A stretch of 17,114 nucleotides of DNA from Oscillospiraceae bacterium (GTDB taxonomy: Bacteria; Bacillota; Clostridia; Saccharofermentanales; Saccharofermentanaceae): NCBI GenBank assembly GCA_902803695.1, contig CADCQX010000278.1, forward strand, positions 1 through 17,114, read 5' to 3'. Position numbers and translations under genes: made by a program. The notes below the pieces were generated by a model that worked only from the letters and a program-made list of their open reading frames with translations, ran no database searches and was not told where the DNA came from. The first letter of the stretch is position 1; every line of letters begins with the position of its first letter. Below, in pieces: positions 1-7,532 of the stretch.

Positions 1-30
1 GGAAACAAAACTTATAGAGGGATTAATGTC

Positions 31-462
31 ATGAAGATACTTGTACTTAACGGACCGAACTTAAACATGCTTGGCATCAGAGAGCCTCAGATCTACGGCG
101 ATAAGACATACGAAGATCTTAAAAGGCTCATAAAGGATCACTGCGATGAAAAGGGCGTGGAAGTAAGCTTCTACCAGAGTAATTCCGAAGGCGCTCTCAT
201 AGATATGATCCAGCAGGCATATTTTGACAAGATGGACGGTATCGTCTTTAATCCGGGCGGATATACACATACTTCAGTTGCGATCCTTGATGCGCTTAAA
301 GCGGTAAATATCCCGACTGTTGAAGTCCATATCTCTGAAGTATCGGAAAGAGAACCTTTCAGACAGATATCCTATATCTCCTACTTCGCCTGCAAGACGA
401 TCACGGGCAAAGGATTCAACGGTTATCTTGAAGCAGTTGACCACCTTTTGAGTATGTCATAA
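31..462 (+). CDS. aroQ: Type II 3-dehydroquinate dehydratase
   Basis: This 143-residue protein is a complete class II dehydroquinase. The family is cytoplasmic and dodecameric and removes water from 3-dehydroquinate to give 3-dehydroshikimate, step three of the shikimate pathway. The N-terminus has NGPNLNMLG (residues 7-15), followed by the flexible-loop arginine R17 and the catalytic tyrosine Y22 in REPQIYG. QSNSEG (49-54), NPGGYTHTS with the catalytic H80, VEVHISE with H100, and REPFR (107-111) complete the active site. The start has a GAGGG ribosome binding site about 9 nt upstream. The length matches the family norm of about 145. Any upstream operon partner lies outside the window. Its last 40 bp overlap the 3' end of the opposite-strand HAD gene. 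Identification is secure. Confidence 0.96.
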   Translation: MKILVLNGPNLNMLGIREPQIYGDKTYEDLKRLIKDHCDEKGVEVSFYQSNSEGALIDMIQQAYFDKMDGIVFNPGGYTHTSVAILDALKAVNIPTVEVHISEVSEREPFRQISYISYFACKTITGKGFNGYLEAVDHLLSMS

Positions 463-1145
463 AGCTCGTCAAAGCTCGAAGCACAATAATCAATATTATA
501 AGCACTTACGGCGCCTTCTATATCTCCCTCGGGCATGAACCACACGGAGGTTAAAGAGGCGTTTTTTGCGCCCAACATATCCGACGTCAGGGAATCTCCT
601 ATGACGATGCAGGATTCCTTCGGCTCGCCGATCTTTCTGAGCACAATATCAAAGAATTCCGGAGAAGGCTTCGAAACTCCCATGGATTCACTTATGAAAA
701 GTTCCGAGATATAGACATTGAGCCTTGTGGAATTGATCCTTCCCAGAGCGTTCACTGTCGCGCCGTTGGAGATAATGTAGATCCTTGAATCCTCAATGTT
801 GTTCTTGATCCTCTTAACAAGATCCATCGCCCCGTCCATCAGGACTCCGTTAACTGCCATGGTGTTGATAAATTCATTGTTGATCTTCAGCGGATCGATC
901 TTCGTTACATCACCGCCGCACCTTTTTATCAGGTCCGTGAACCTTAGTGTAAAAAGTTCCGTCCTGGAGATAGTTCCCTTCTCGAGTTCCAGCCAGAGCG
1001 ATTTGTTGTACGCCTTGAAATGCGCGTAGTCTTCTTCTCGAAAACAAAGTCCGTTAGCCTTAATGACTATCTCCAATGCCCTGCGTTCGGAAGCATGAAA
1101 GTCCAGAAGTGTCTGATCCAGATCGAAAAGAAAATTGTGGTGCAT
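423..1145 (-). CDS. HAD-family hydrolase, YjjG/YfnB type (probable nucleotidase)
   Basis: A haloacid-dehalogenase phosphatase of about 240 residues. Motif I is FLFDLDQTL near the N-terminus (nucleophile Asp plus the general acid two residues later). Motif II is IISNGA, the lysine of motif III is in GVSKPSPEFF, and motif IV is VIGDSLTSDM. The helical cap between motifs I and II and the overall pattern fit the YjjG/YfnB subfamily, which dephosphorylates pyrimidine nucleotides and other small phosphoesters; the substrate here is inferred. An upstream ATG at 1166 would add seven residues. The ATG at 1145 is preferred because AAGAAGG lies 8 nt before it, while the extended -10 at 1181-1189 predicts a transcript starting only about 8 nt before 1166 with no room for a ribosome binding site. 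It converges on aroQ with a 40-bp overlap. Confidence 0.9.
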   Translation of the reverse strand: MHHNFLFDLDQTLLDFHASERRALEIVIKANGLCFREEDYAHFKAYNKSLWLELEKGTISRTELFTLRFTDLIKRCGGDVTKIDPLKINNEFINTMAVNGVLMDGAMDLVKRIKNNIEDSRIYIISNGATVNALGRINSTRLNVYISELFISESMGVSKPSPEFFDIVLRKIGEPKESCIVIGDSLTSDMLGAKNASLTSVWFMPEGDIEGAVSAYNIDYCASSFDELYDILKRWSTASR

Positions 1146-1180
1146 CACGGGTACCTTCTTATACATTTTATTACCCGATA

Positions 1181-1189
1181 ATTATATCA
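1181..1189 (-). promoter_or_regulatory. Extended -10 promoter for the HAD gene
   Basis: On the minus strand this reads TGATATAAT, a perfect extended -10 (TGnTATAAT). The -35 region is poor (TTAATC at an 18-nt spacing), as is common for extended -10 promoters. The predicted transcript start is near 1174. Confidence 0.55.
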
Positions 1190-1445
1190 TTTGCCGTCGC
1201 CGGAGATTAAATGTAAATTTTCCGCCGGAAAAATGTAAAAGAAAACATACTGCACATATAGAAACACATCTATATTAACTTAAAAACTTCATGAGTACTA
1301 AAAGGGGTTGCTGCAGATGTTTTAGAAATGTTCTTAGTATGCGTTGAGTGTTTGAAAAGACAGCCAAATCGTCAAATATTTTCGAAAGGCAAAAACCAAC
1401 ATATAGAAAACGGTGAATATATCTTTCTTTTGCCCGTAAAAACTT
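1190..1445. other. Divergent intergenic region, no gene seen
   Basis: AT-rich spacer between the minus-strand HAD gene and the plus-strand phosphate transporter. No ORF with a ribosome binding site was found. It holds a short inverted repeat TTTTCC-GCC-GGAAAA (1218-1232). It also holds two overlapping pairings around 1296-1339: TACTAA (1296-1301) with TTAGTA (1334-1339), and CTAAAA (1298-1303) with TTTTAG (1320-1325), which share bases and so exclude each other. Whether any of this is a regulatory site is unknown. Confidence 0.4.
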
Positions 1446-1474
1446 TTGACTTATTAATTTGCGCTCACTAAAAT
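1446..1474 (+). promoter_or_regulatory. Sigma-A promoter of the phosphate transporter operon
   Basis: TTGACT (1446-1451), a 17-nt spacer, then TAAAAT (1469-1474). Transcription should start near 1481, which places the upstream in-frame ATG at 1475 outside the transcript and decides the start codon at 1502. Confidence 0.7.
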
Positions 1475-1501
1475 ATGAATAGACGGAGGATTAGAATTAG
1501 T

Positions 1502-3169
1502 ATGGATATCTTAATGTGCCTCATAACAATGGTAGGCGGACTTGCGATCTTTTTGTACAGCATGAAAATGCTCAGCGGAGGACTCGAGGCCGCAGCAGGT
1601 AGTAAGCTTCAGTCAATACTCGAGAAACTGACATCAAACAGATTCTTCGGACTTTTGGTAGGTATGGCGATCGCCGCACTTGTCCAGTCCTCATCGACCA
1701 CCACGGTAATGGTCGTCGGCTTCGTTAATGCGAGCCTTCTTAATCTGACTCAGGCATTGTGGGTAATCATGGGTGCCAACATCGGTACCAATATCACATC
1801 ACAGCTCGTTGCTTTTAAGTTCAGCGCAGTTGCACCGATCATCGCGATCATCGGTGTCTTGATCCTTCTTTTCACACACAAGAAAAAATACGCGGCGATC
1901 GGTCAGATCGTAACCGGTCTCGGCTTTATCTTTATAAGTACCTCCATCATGAGCGGTGCCATGGAACCTGTTAAGGATAACGAATCATTCAGATCTTTTC
2001 TTACTGGAATGAACAATCCTTTGCTCGGTATCCTCGTAGGTATTATCTTCGTAGCAATGATCCAGAGTTCCGCTGCCGGTGTAGCAGTATTGCAGACATT
2101 GGCTGCTTCAGGCGTTATCGGACTTGATCAGGCAGTATTCATCCTCTACGGCATGCACGTCGGTACCTGTGTTACCGCGATCCTTTCCGCTGTAGGTTCG
2201 AACAGAAATGCTCTTCGTACGGCTTTGATGCACCTGATGTTCAACCTTGTAGGTATGATCTTGATGACGATACTTACGCTCACACTTCCGATCACCGATT
2301 GGATGAGGAAACTTTCTTCTTCACCTATGAGACAGATAGCTAACACGCACTTGCTCTTTGCTGTCGTTACTGCAGCTGCTCTTATTCCGTTCGGAACACT
2401 TATCGTTAAGTTCGTTCAGTTCGTTATACCTGAGAAGAAATCTGAAACAGAGGGTATCCACGAGCTTAAGTTCCTCTCACAGGCAATGCTCAGATCCGAT
2501 ACGACAAGTGCAGTACTTATCGCTTCCGTACGTAACGAAGTTGCACGTATGTATGACATGGCAAGCAAGAACGTTACAAGAAGCCTTAACGCGGTACTTA
2601 ATAACAGCGAATCCGTCCAGGTTGAGATCGATTCGGCTGAGGAATATATAGACTTCCTCAATAAAGAGATCTCATATTACATCTCTCACAGTTTGGCTAA
2701 GGTTACGTCAGAAGAAGATGCCGTTACCTTGAGTAATCTTTTCAAGATCACCGGTAATGTCGAGAGAATGGGTGACCATGCAACAAACATCGCAGGCTAC
2801 GCTAACCTCCTGCAGGATAAAGGATATAAGCTCTCCGACAAGGCTTGCTTCGAAGTTCAGCAGATGATCCAGGTATTGGGTGATACGACATTCCTTCTTT
2901 ACGGCAAGGATACTTCATCCATTCACGTTCGCGTGGCAAAAGCTGAGCAGAAGATCGACGATATGACGGCTATGTTCAGAAAGAACCAGATCACTCGTAT
3001 GACAACAGGCGAGTGCTCAGGAGAAGCATGCGTCATCTATTCCGAGATGCTTACCGATTTCGAACGTCTCGGTGACCATCTCCTTAACATTGCGGAAGCT
3101 GCATCAGGCGATGAGCACGCATCACTTCATGCAGCAGTTGCAGTAACTGCTGCCGGAGGCGCAGTCTGA
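1502..3169 (+). CDS. Na+/phosphate cotransporter family protein with C-terminal PhoU-like domain
   Basis: A membrane protein of 555 residues in the Na/Pi-cotransporter II family (NptA/YjbB type), which couples phosphate movement to sodium. Two inverted repeats each carry the family signature: VQSSSTTTVMVVGF (Q62) with GANIGTN (91-97), and IQSSAAGVAVLQTL (Q188) with GMHVGT. About eight hydrophobic segments fill residues 5-310. From about residue 325 to 540 the protein is soluble and helical, like PhoU, with a repeated ERMGDH / ERLGDH motif typical of PhoU metal-binding helices. The start at 1502 has GGAGGA (1485-1490) 11 nt upstream and lies just after the mapped promoter. An ATG at 1475 would precede the transcript start. 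The stop TGA overlaps the ATG of trmL by one base, so the two are translationally coupled. No phosphate-regulatory box was recognised. Confidence 0.93.
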   Translation: MDILMCLITMVGGLAIFLYSMKMLSGGLEAAAGSKLQSILEKLTSNRFFGLLVGMAIAALVQSSSTTTVMVVGFVNASLLNLTQALWVIMGANIGTNITSQLVAFKFSAVAPIIAIIGVLILLFTHKKKYAAIGQIVTGLGFIFISTSIMSGAMEPVKDNESFRSFLTGMNNPLLGILVGIIFVAMIQSSAAGVAVLQTLAASGVIGLDQAVFILYGMHVGTCVTAILSAVGSNRNALRTALMHLMFNLVGMILMTILTLTLPITDWMRKLSSSPMRQIANTHLLFAVVTAAALIPFGTLIVKFVQFVIPEKKSETEGIHELKFLSQAMLRSDTTSAVLIASVRNEVARMYDMASKNVTRSLNAVLNNSESVQVEIDSAEEYIDFLNKEISYYISHSLAKVTSEEDAVTLSNLFKITGNVERMGDHATNIAGYANLLQDKGYKLSDKACFEVQQMIQVLGDTTFLLYGKDTSSIHVRVAKAEQKIDDMTAMFRKNQITRMTTGECSGEACVIYSEMLTDFERLGDHLLNIAEAASGDEHASLHAAVAVTAAGGAV

Positions 3170-3723
3170 TGGCGGGAAGAGTCAACGTAGTTCTTTTCGA
3201 ACCTGAGATCCCGCAGAATACCGGAAACATTATGAGGACCTGTGTTGCAGCCGATTGCAGGCTGCATCTCATAGGTCCTCTGGGTTTTGATATAAACAAC
3301 AAGAAATTTAAGCGCGCCACCACCAATCACATTACGTGGGCGGACTACGATTATTATGAGAGTTTTGATGAGTTCGCTTCAAAGAACAAAGGCGCATTTT
3401 TCTTCATGACAAGGTACGGAAAAAAGCCGCATTCCTCCATCGATTTTGCAGGCGTTCCAAACGACGAAGATATCTATCTCATTTTCGGAAAAGAGAGCAC
3501 GGGAATTCCTTATGACATCCTTCGTGATAATCTCGAAAACTGTTTCAGGATTCCGATGCACGGTGACTGCAGAAGCCTTAATCTTTCCAACGCGGCAGCC
3601 ATTGCGATATACGAATGTATGAGGCAGCTGGACTATAAAGGATTGTCTCTTACAGAGGTTCAAAAAGGCGAGGATTTCCTTGAAAGTTACGACGAAGCTT
3701 TGAGGGCTTCCGAAGGGAAATAA
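3169..3723 (+). CDS. trmL: tRNA (cytidine(34)-2'-O)-methyltransferase TrmL
   Basis: A 184-residue SPOUT (trefoil-knot) methyltransferase. The family uses S-adenosylmethionine to 2'-O-methylate the wobble nucleotide of leucine tRNAs. The N-terminus has EPEIPQNTGNIMRTC (residues 11-25), and the C-terminal knot has FGKESTGIPYDIL (106-118) and IPMHGDCRSLNLSNAAAIA (128-146), where the SLNLSNA segment binds the cofactor. Residues after 150 form a final helix and a charged tail. The ribosome binding site GGAGG (3155-3159) lies inside the end of the transporter gene, and the start overlaps its stop (TGATG). The pairing with a phosphate transporter has no obvious functional logic. No terminator was found after it. 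Confidence 0.94.
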   Translation: MAGRVNVVLFEPEIPQNTGNIMRTCVAADCRLHLIGPLGFDINNKKFKRATTNHITWADYDYYESFDEFASKNKGAFFFMTRYGKKPHSSIDFAGVPNDEDIYLIFGKESTGIPYDILRDNLENCFRIPMHGDCRSLNLSNAAAIAIYECMRQLDYKGLSLTEVQKGEDFLESYDEALRASEGK

Positions 3724-3772
3724 TGTCTTATTAAATCCACTATTTTTTAGGGATGGTAATTAACGATTGTTG

Positions 3773-3781
3773 TGCTAATAT
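3773..3781 (+). promoter_or_regulatory. Candidate extended -10 promoter for the uracil permease
   Basis: TGCTAATAT fits TGnTAATAT with no convincing -35. A transcript start near 3788 would leave a leader of about 58 nt containing the hairpin described below. Confidence 0.4.
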
Positions 3782-3793
3782 CGATTATAGAGG

Positions 3794-3820
3794 CGCACAA
3801 TAATTGTTGCGTTTTGTGCG
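3794..3820 (+). promoter_or_regulatory. Leader hairpin before the uracil permease
   Basis: CGCACAA (3794-3800) pairs perfectly with TTGTGCG (3814-3820) around a 13-nt loop, ending 11 nt before the GGGAGGA ribosome binding site. A further copy of TTGTGC (3770-3775) upstream could pair with the same GCACAA. No PyrR-binding loop or purine riboswitch core was recognised, so the role is open. Confidence 0.35.
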
Positions 3821-3846
3821 TCAAAAATATCGGGAGGACGTTATTT

Positions 3847-5319
3847 ATGAGCACACAAGAAAACGGCATCTATGATGCACGTAAACTCGGCGCTCCCAAG
3901 ATGACTGTACTTGGAGCCCAACACATGTTTGCCATGTTCGGTGCGACTGTTCTGGTCCCTGCAATCACGGGACTCAGCGTATCGGCGACCTTGCTCTTTG
4001 CTGGTCTCGGCACATTACTTTTCCACTTGATCACCAAAAGAAAAGTTCCTGCATTTTTAGGTTCTTCTTTTGCGTTTCTTGCAGGCTACGGAGCCATTGC
4101 TCCACATGGTGAAAAAGAGCTTTTACCATACGCATGTCTGGGCGTTGCCTGTGCGGGTCTCTTGTATCTGATCCTTGCCGGATTGATCAAGGCATTCGGA
4201 ACAGAAAGAGTCATCAGATTTTTCCCTCCTATCGTAACCGGTCCTATCATCATCGCGATCGGTCTTACTCTTGCAGGAACGGCTGTATCCAGTTGCTCGG
4301 CTAACTGGCCGATTGCGATAATAGCCATAGCGATAATCGTCCTGTGTAACGTGTGCGGCAAGGGAATGGTCAAGATCGTTCCTATCATCCTCGGCGTACT
4401 TGGTGCCTGCGCGGTTGCCATAATATGCACCCTCGCATTTGGCGAGAGGGTAAACCTCGGCACACTTGAAGAGCCTAAGGTCTTCTATTGCATAGCCGGA
4501 AGCACCAAACTTCAGCTCTTTTCCGTAGCTAGTGTTGACGCCATCAAGAATGCCGCATGGGTCGGTCTTCCTTTCCAGGGCAGCGACACGGTATTCTCAC
4601 TTATCGGCAAAGCAGACGGAGCTTTGGTAGTATCAGCTATCATCACTATCGTTCCTATTGCTCTTGCTACCATCGTTGAACACATCGGTGACATCTCCGC
4701 CATCTCTTCCACAGTTGGTGAGAATTACGTCAAGGATCCGGGTCTTCACAGAACACTTACAGGTGACGGTCTTGCTACTATCGTTGCATCCCTTTTCGGT
4801 GCACCTGCTAACACAACATACGGCGAGAACACAGGCGTTCTCTCTCTTACAAAAGTTTACGATCCTAGAGTCATCAGACTTGCAGCGATCTTTGCTGTCG
4901 TATTTTCTTTCTCACCTAAGCTCGCAGCTTGCATCAGCGCCATCCCGACACCTGTCATGGGCGGCATCTCTCTCGTTCTTTACGGAATGATCTCTGCAGT
5001 CGGTGTAAGAAATGTAGTTGAGAGTCATATCGATTTCTCCAAGGTCAGAAACGTTATCATCGCAGCCATGATCCTCGGACTCTCCGTTGGTATCAAGTAC
5101 TACGATGCATCCGGATGCGTAACGATCTCCATCGGATCAGTCGACATCCCTCTTACCGGTCTTGCTATCGGTGCATTCATCGGTATCGTCCTCAATGCCA
5201 TCCTTCCATTCGACAAGGAACCTGAACTCACAGGCCTCAAAAAGGACATCTCGAACGAAGGCGTAACCGTATCAAAGACACAGCAGAAAAAGATAAATAA
5301 ATCAAGGAAAAAGCATTAA
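3847..5319 (+). CDS. uraA: Uracil/xanthine permease, NCS2 (UraA) family
   Basis: A nucleobase:cation symporter of 490 residues with about 14 hydrophobic segments. Family marks are QHMFAMFGATVLVP near residue 25, VPAFLGSSFAF (first inverted-repeat strand), EHIGDISAIS (the Glu/His pair that contacts the base and protons in UraA), and TTYGENTGVLSLTKVYDPR (the second conserved Glu and the NCS2 signature). Substrate choice between uracil and xanthine cannot be fixed from sequence alone; the GENxGVLSLT pattern favours uracil. The start at 3847 follows GGGAGGA by 8 nt; an in-frame ATG at 3772 would add 25 non-family residues and is rejected. The C-terminal tail is short and lysine-rich. It ends in a strong terminator, so it appears to be monocistronic. 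Confidence 0.92.
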   Translation: MSTQENGIYDARKLGAPKMTVLGAQHMFAMFGATVLVPAITGLSVSATLLFAGLGTLLFHLITKRKVPAFLGSSFAFLAGYGAIAPHGEKELLPYACLGVACAGLLYLILAGLIKAFGTERVIRFFPPIVTGPIIIAIGLTLAGTAVSSCSANWPIAIIAIAIIVLCNVCGKGMVKIVPIILGVLGACAVAIICTLAFGERVNLGTLEEPKVFYCIAGSTKLQLFSVASVDAIKNAAWVGLPFQGSDTVFSLIGKADGALVVSAIITIVPIALATIVEHIGDISAISSTVGENYVKDPGLHRTLTGDGLATIVASLFGAPANTTYGENTGVLSLTKVYDPRVIRLAAIFAVVFSFSPKLAACISAIPTPVMGGISLVLYGMISAVGVRNVVESHIDFSKVRNVIIAAMILGLSVGIKYYDASGCVTISIGSVDIPLTGLAIGAFIGIVLNAILPFDKEPELTGLKKDISNEGVTVSKTQQKKINKSRKKH

Positions 5320-5340
5320 TTTTTTATCTTCGAAAACATT

Positions 5341-5375
5341 GGGATACCTCTTTTTTGAGGTGTCCCATTTTTCTT
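5341..5375 (+). terminator. Intrinsic terminator after the uracil permease
   Basis: GGGATACCTC pairs with GAGGTGTCCC (one T·G pair) around a TTTTTT loop, followed by ATTTTTCTT. The 10-bp stem with a U-tract is a textbook rho-independent terminator. Confidence 0.9.
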
Positions 5376-5418
5376 GCCTGAAAACAGAAAAAAAGTCCTC
5401 AAAATCGTCCAAAATGAT

Positions 5419-5447
5419 TTGAAAAGATACGGGCAAATAAGTACAAT
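5419..5447 (+). promoter_or_regulatory. Sigma-A promoter before the saccharopine dehydrogenase-like gene
   Basis: TTGAAA (5419-5424), exactly 17 nt, then TACAAT (5442-5447). The predicted start near 5454 leaves a short leader with the ribosome binding site AAGGTGA before ATG 5478. Confidence 0.7.
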
Positions 5448-5477
5448 GGAATAAGTTGATTGTTGTAAGGTGATTGT

Positions 5478-6665
5478 ATGAATAAAGTGTTGATTATAGG
5501 CATGTCGGATGTGACACGTGTCATCGTTCCGATACTCTGCCGCAAAGGCGGAATGGCAGACGAGATCTGCATCGCTTCAAAAAACAAAGAAGAGTGTGAT
5601 GAATTAAAGCGCCAGTATAAAGACGCTCCTGTCAGGATCGTTACTGCAGGTGTTGATGTCACCAACGAAGAAAAAGCGCTTTTGATGATGAGGATCTTCG
5701 GACCGAATCTTATCATCAATCTTGCACCGGCTTGGCTCAATAAACAGATAATGAGTATAGCCGTCAAGATCGGTTCATCATATATTGATACAAAGTATTA
5801 TGCCGACGAGACGGGAAGGACATGTCTCGTTGAAGAGCAGTTTGAGATGGCTCAAAGTTTCTCATCAGGTAATATCACAGGCGTGACAGGCTGTTCCTTT
5901 AATATGGCAGCTTTCATCTGTCTTGCAAAACTTGCTGTTGCAGATAAGACTTTGGACAGCATATCCTCCATCGACATAATCGATATCAGCAAAAATTCCG
6001 ATCCTTCAATAAGCATTCCTTCAATGGAAGATCTTACGAGACTTTCGGAACCTGCCAAATATCTTAAGGATGGCGAGCTGGTCGCTGCTCCTTCATTGAG
6101 TGTTGAATCCGAGTTTGCCTTTGATGACGAAGAGCCGACCAAGATATACATGTTTTCGAGCCCGATAATAGAGACTTATCAGAGAGGTTTACCTGAGATC
6201 AAGAACGTAAGGTATTTTGCGGATCTTGAGCAGAACACGGTAAACGTTGCTTCAACCCTCAAGGATGTCGGTATGCTCGGAACAACTCCGGTCAATATCA
6301 AGGGCGTTGACATCGCTCCTCTGGATTTCCTTTCAAAGGTCCTTCCTACTGATGTTGCCATGGGCAAATCCGTTTGTGAGAGGATCAAGGGCGTTGTTTT
6401 AAGCGGCAAAAAGGACGGCGAAGACAAGGATGTCTTCATGTACTTCAAGTGCAAGGACTCTGACGAGCCTTCCAAGTACGGTGTTAACACATCTTCGTAT
6501 TTTTCTGCCATTACACTTCTGGCAGGTGCTTCACTCATAAGGACCGAAGGCTGGAATATCCCCGGTGTTTTCACTCCGGGTGATTTTGACCCTCAACTTT
6601 TACTTGCAAAAATGAGTGATCTTGGTATTAAATATTCTATAGGGCTTGATTTTAAGAAGCCTTGA
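5478..6665 (+). CDS. Divergent saccharopine dehydrogenase family protein (carboxynorspermidine dehydrogenase-like)
   Basis: A 395-residue protein related to carboxynorspermidine dehydrogenase, which makes carboxynorspermidine or carboxyspermidine with NADPH in polyamine synthesis. The match is clearest at the ends. The N-terminus has VLIIGMSDVTRVI, EICIASKNKEECDEL, FGPNLIINLAPAWLN and SSYIDTKYYADETG. The C-terminus has GMLGTTPVNIKGVDIAPLDF, GKKDGEDKDVFMYF and GWNIPGVFTPGDFDP. It is odd in three places. The GxGGVG nucleotide-binding loop is reduced to GMSDVT. The usual GFDPGVT active-site segment reads TGCSFNMAAF. The central substrate-binding region (about 155-260) has little left of the family pattern. 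It may be a paralogue with a changed or lost catalytic role. It has its own promoter, and the response regulator follows after 25 bp with no terminator between, suggesting co-transcription. Confidence 0.78.
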   Translation: MNKVLIIGMSDVTRVIVPILCRKGGMADEICIASKNKEECDELKRQYKDAPVRIVTAGVDVTNEEKALLMMRIFGPNLIINLAPAWLNKQIMSIAVKIGSSYIDTKYYADETGRTCLVEEQFEMAQSFSSGNITGVTGCSFNMAAFICLAKLAVADKTLDSISSIDIIDISKNSDPSISIPSMEDLTRLSEPAKYLKDGELVAAPSLSVESEFAFDDEEPTKIYMFSSPIIETYQRGLPEIKNVRYFADLEQNTVNVASTLKDVGMLGTTPVNIKGVDIAPLDFLSKVLPTDVAMGKSVCERIKGVVLSGKKDGEDKDVFMYFKCKDSDEPSKYGVNTSSYFSAITLLAGASLIRTEGWNIPGVFTPGDFDPQLLLAKMSDLGIKYSIGLDFKKP

Positions 6666-6690
6666 AGTATATGAAACAGGGAGAATGAAT

Positions 6691-7389
6691 ATGGGCAAAG
6701 CAAAGATACTTATCGTAGAAGACGACGCTAATATCAACAACATGGTGTGTGAAGCACTTACCAAGAACGGCTTCGAGTGCACACAGTCTTTTTCCGGAAC
6801 AGAGGGACTTTTGAATTTCAAGGCAAACCAGTTTGATCTGGCTATCCTTGACCTTATGATGCCGGGAATGACAGGTGAGGAACTCACGGCAAAGATCCGC
6901 GAGACATCCAAGATTCCGATCATCATCACATCTGCAAAGAGCGAACTTGATTCAAGAGTCAATCTTCTTTCCACAGGTGCAGACGATTATCTCGTTAAGC
7001 CTTTCGACGTCAAGGAACTTATCGCGAGAGTAGAGGTTCAGCTCCGTCATCTGACTGAAGGTGCTTCTGCAGCTACAGCAGGCGGCGATGACAAGCTTAC
7101 CTTTAAGGATATGGAACTCAACAAGTCCACATTCGAGGTTTTCGTAAAGGGCCAGGAGATTCAGCTCACAAGACAGGAATACAAGATCCTGGAGCTTTTC
7201 ATGCTCCATCCTACAAAGGTATTCTCGAAGCAGGATATTTTCGAGTATGCATGGGATGAGTATTATATCGGTGAAGACAAGACGATCAATGTTCATATCT
7301 CAAATATCAGGACTAAGATCAAGAAGATCACTGATGACGAATATATCGATACAGTTTGGGGTATCGGATTCAGACTTGCTAAGCAGTGA
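6691..7389 (+). CDS. OmpR/PhoB-family response regulator
   Basis: A 232-residue two-component regulator. The receiver domain (about residues 1-120) has the acidic pair D11/D12, the phospho-acceptor D54 in AILDLMMPG, the switch residue in ITSAKSE (80-85) and K103 in YLVKPFD. The C-terminal half (about 130-232) is an OmpR-type winged helix with LTRQEYKILELF, the recognition segment KTINVHISNIRTKIKK and the closing VWGIGFRL. The start at 6691 has AGGGAG (6678-6683) 7 nt upstream; starts at 6646 and 6685 are rejected because they lack a correctly spaced site. It is followed by a terminator and then by an ABC operon whose last gene is an orphan-looking histidine kinase, its likely partner. The direct repeats before that operon are a likely binding site. 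Confidence 0.93.
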   Translation: MGKAKILIVEDDANINNMVCEALTKNGFECTQSFSGTEGLLNFKANQFDLAILDLMMPGMTGEELTAKIRETSKIPIIITSAKSELDSRVNLLSTGADDYLVKPFDVKELIARVEVQLRHLTEGASAATAGGDDKLTFKDMELNKSTFEVFVKGQEIQLTRQEYKILELFMLHPTKVFSKQDIFEYAWDEYYIGEDKTINVHISNIRTKIKKITDDEYIDTVWGIGFRLAKQ

Positions 7390-7404
7390 TTGATTTAATA
7401 ATCC

Positions 7405-7431
7405 AAGGGACGCCTGTCGGGCGTCCTTTTT
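7405..7431 (+). terminator. Intrinsic terminator after the response regulator
   Basis: GGACGCC pairs with GGGCGTCC around TGTCG, extended by A-T pairs at the base, followed by TTTTT. It separates the regulator from the ABC operon. Confidence 0.9.
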
Positions 7432-7446
7432 GCGTTTACAGACGAA

Positions 7447-7475
7447 CTTTAACATTTCTTAAACTTTTGTTAGCG
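7447..7475 (+). promoter_or_regulatory. 11-bp tandem direct repeats, candidate response-regulator box
   Basis: CTTTAACATTT (7447-7457) is followed directly by CTTAAACTTTT (7458-7468), matching at 9 of 11 positions. TTAGCG (7470-7475) continues the same 11-bp phase. One-turn-spaced TT-A-C repeats are the usual site layout for OmpR/PhoB-type dimers (established for PhoB and PhoP families). The site lies about 60 bp before the ABC operon start, near where the -35 would be. An exact -10 could not be fixed among several AT-rich candidates (7483-7514). Confidence 0.55.
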
Positions 7476-7532
7476 AAAACTTTTATATCTGATGTAATAA
7501 TGTCGATGTAAAATCCAGAGAGGAGACATAAA

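Noticed and set aside
1475..1501. ATG 1475 as the start of the phosphate transporter
   Set aside because: It precedes the predicted transcription start of the 1446-1474 promoter, and the ribosome binding site at 1485-1490 lies after it.
3772..3846. N-terminal extension of the uracil permease
   Set aside because: GGGAGGA is spaced correctly only for ATG 3847, and the extra residues are unlike the family; the stretch is leader DNA.
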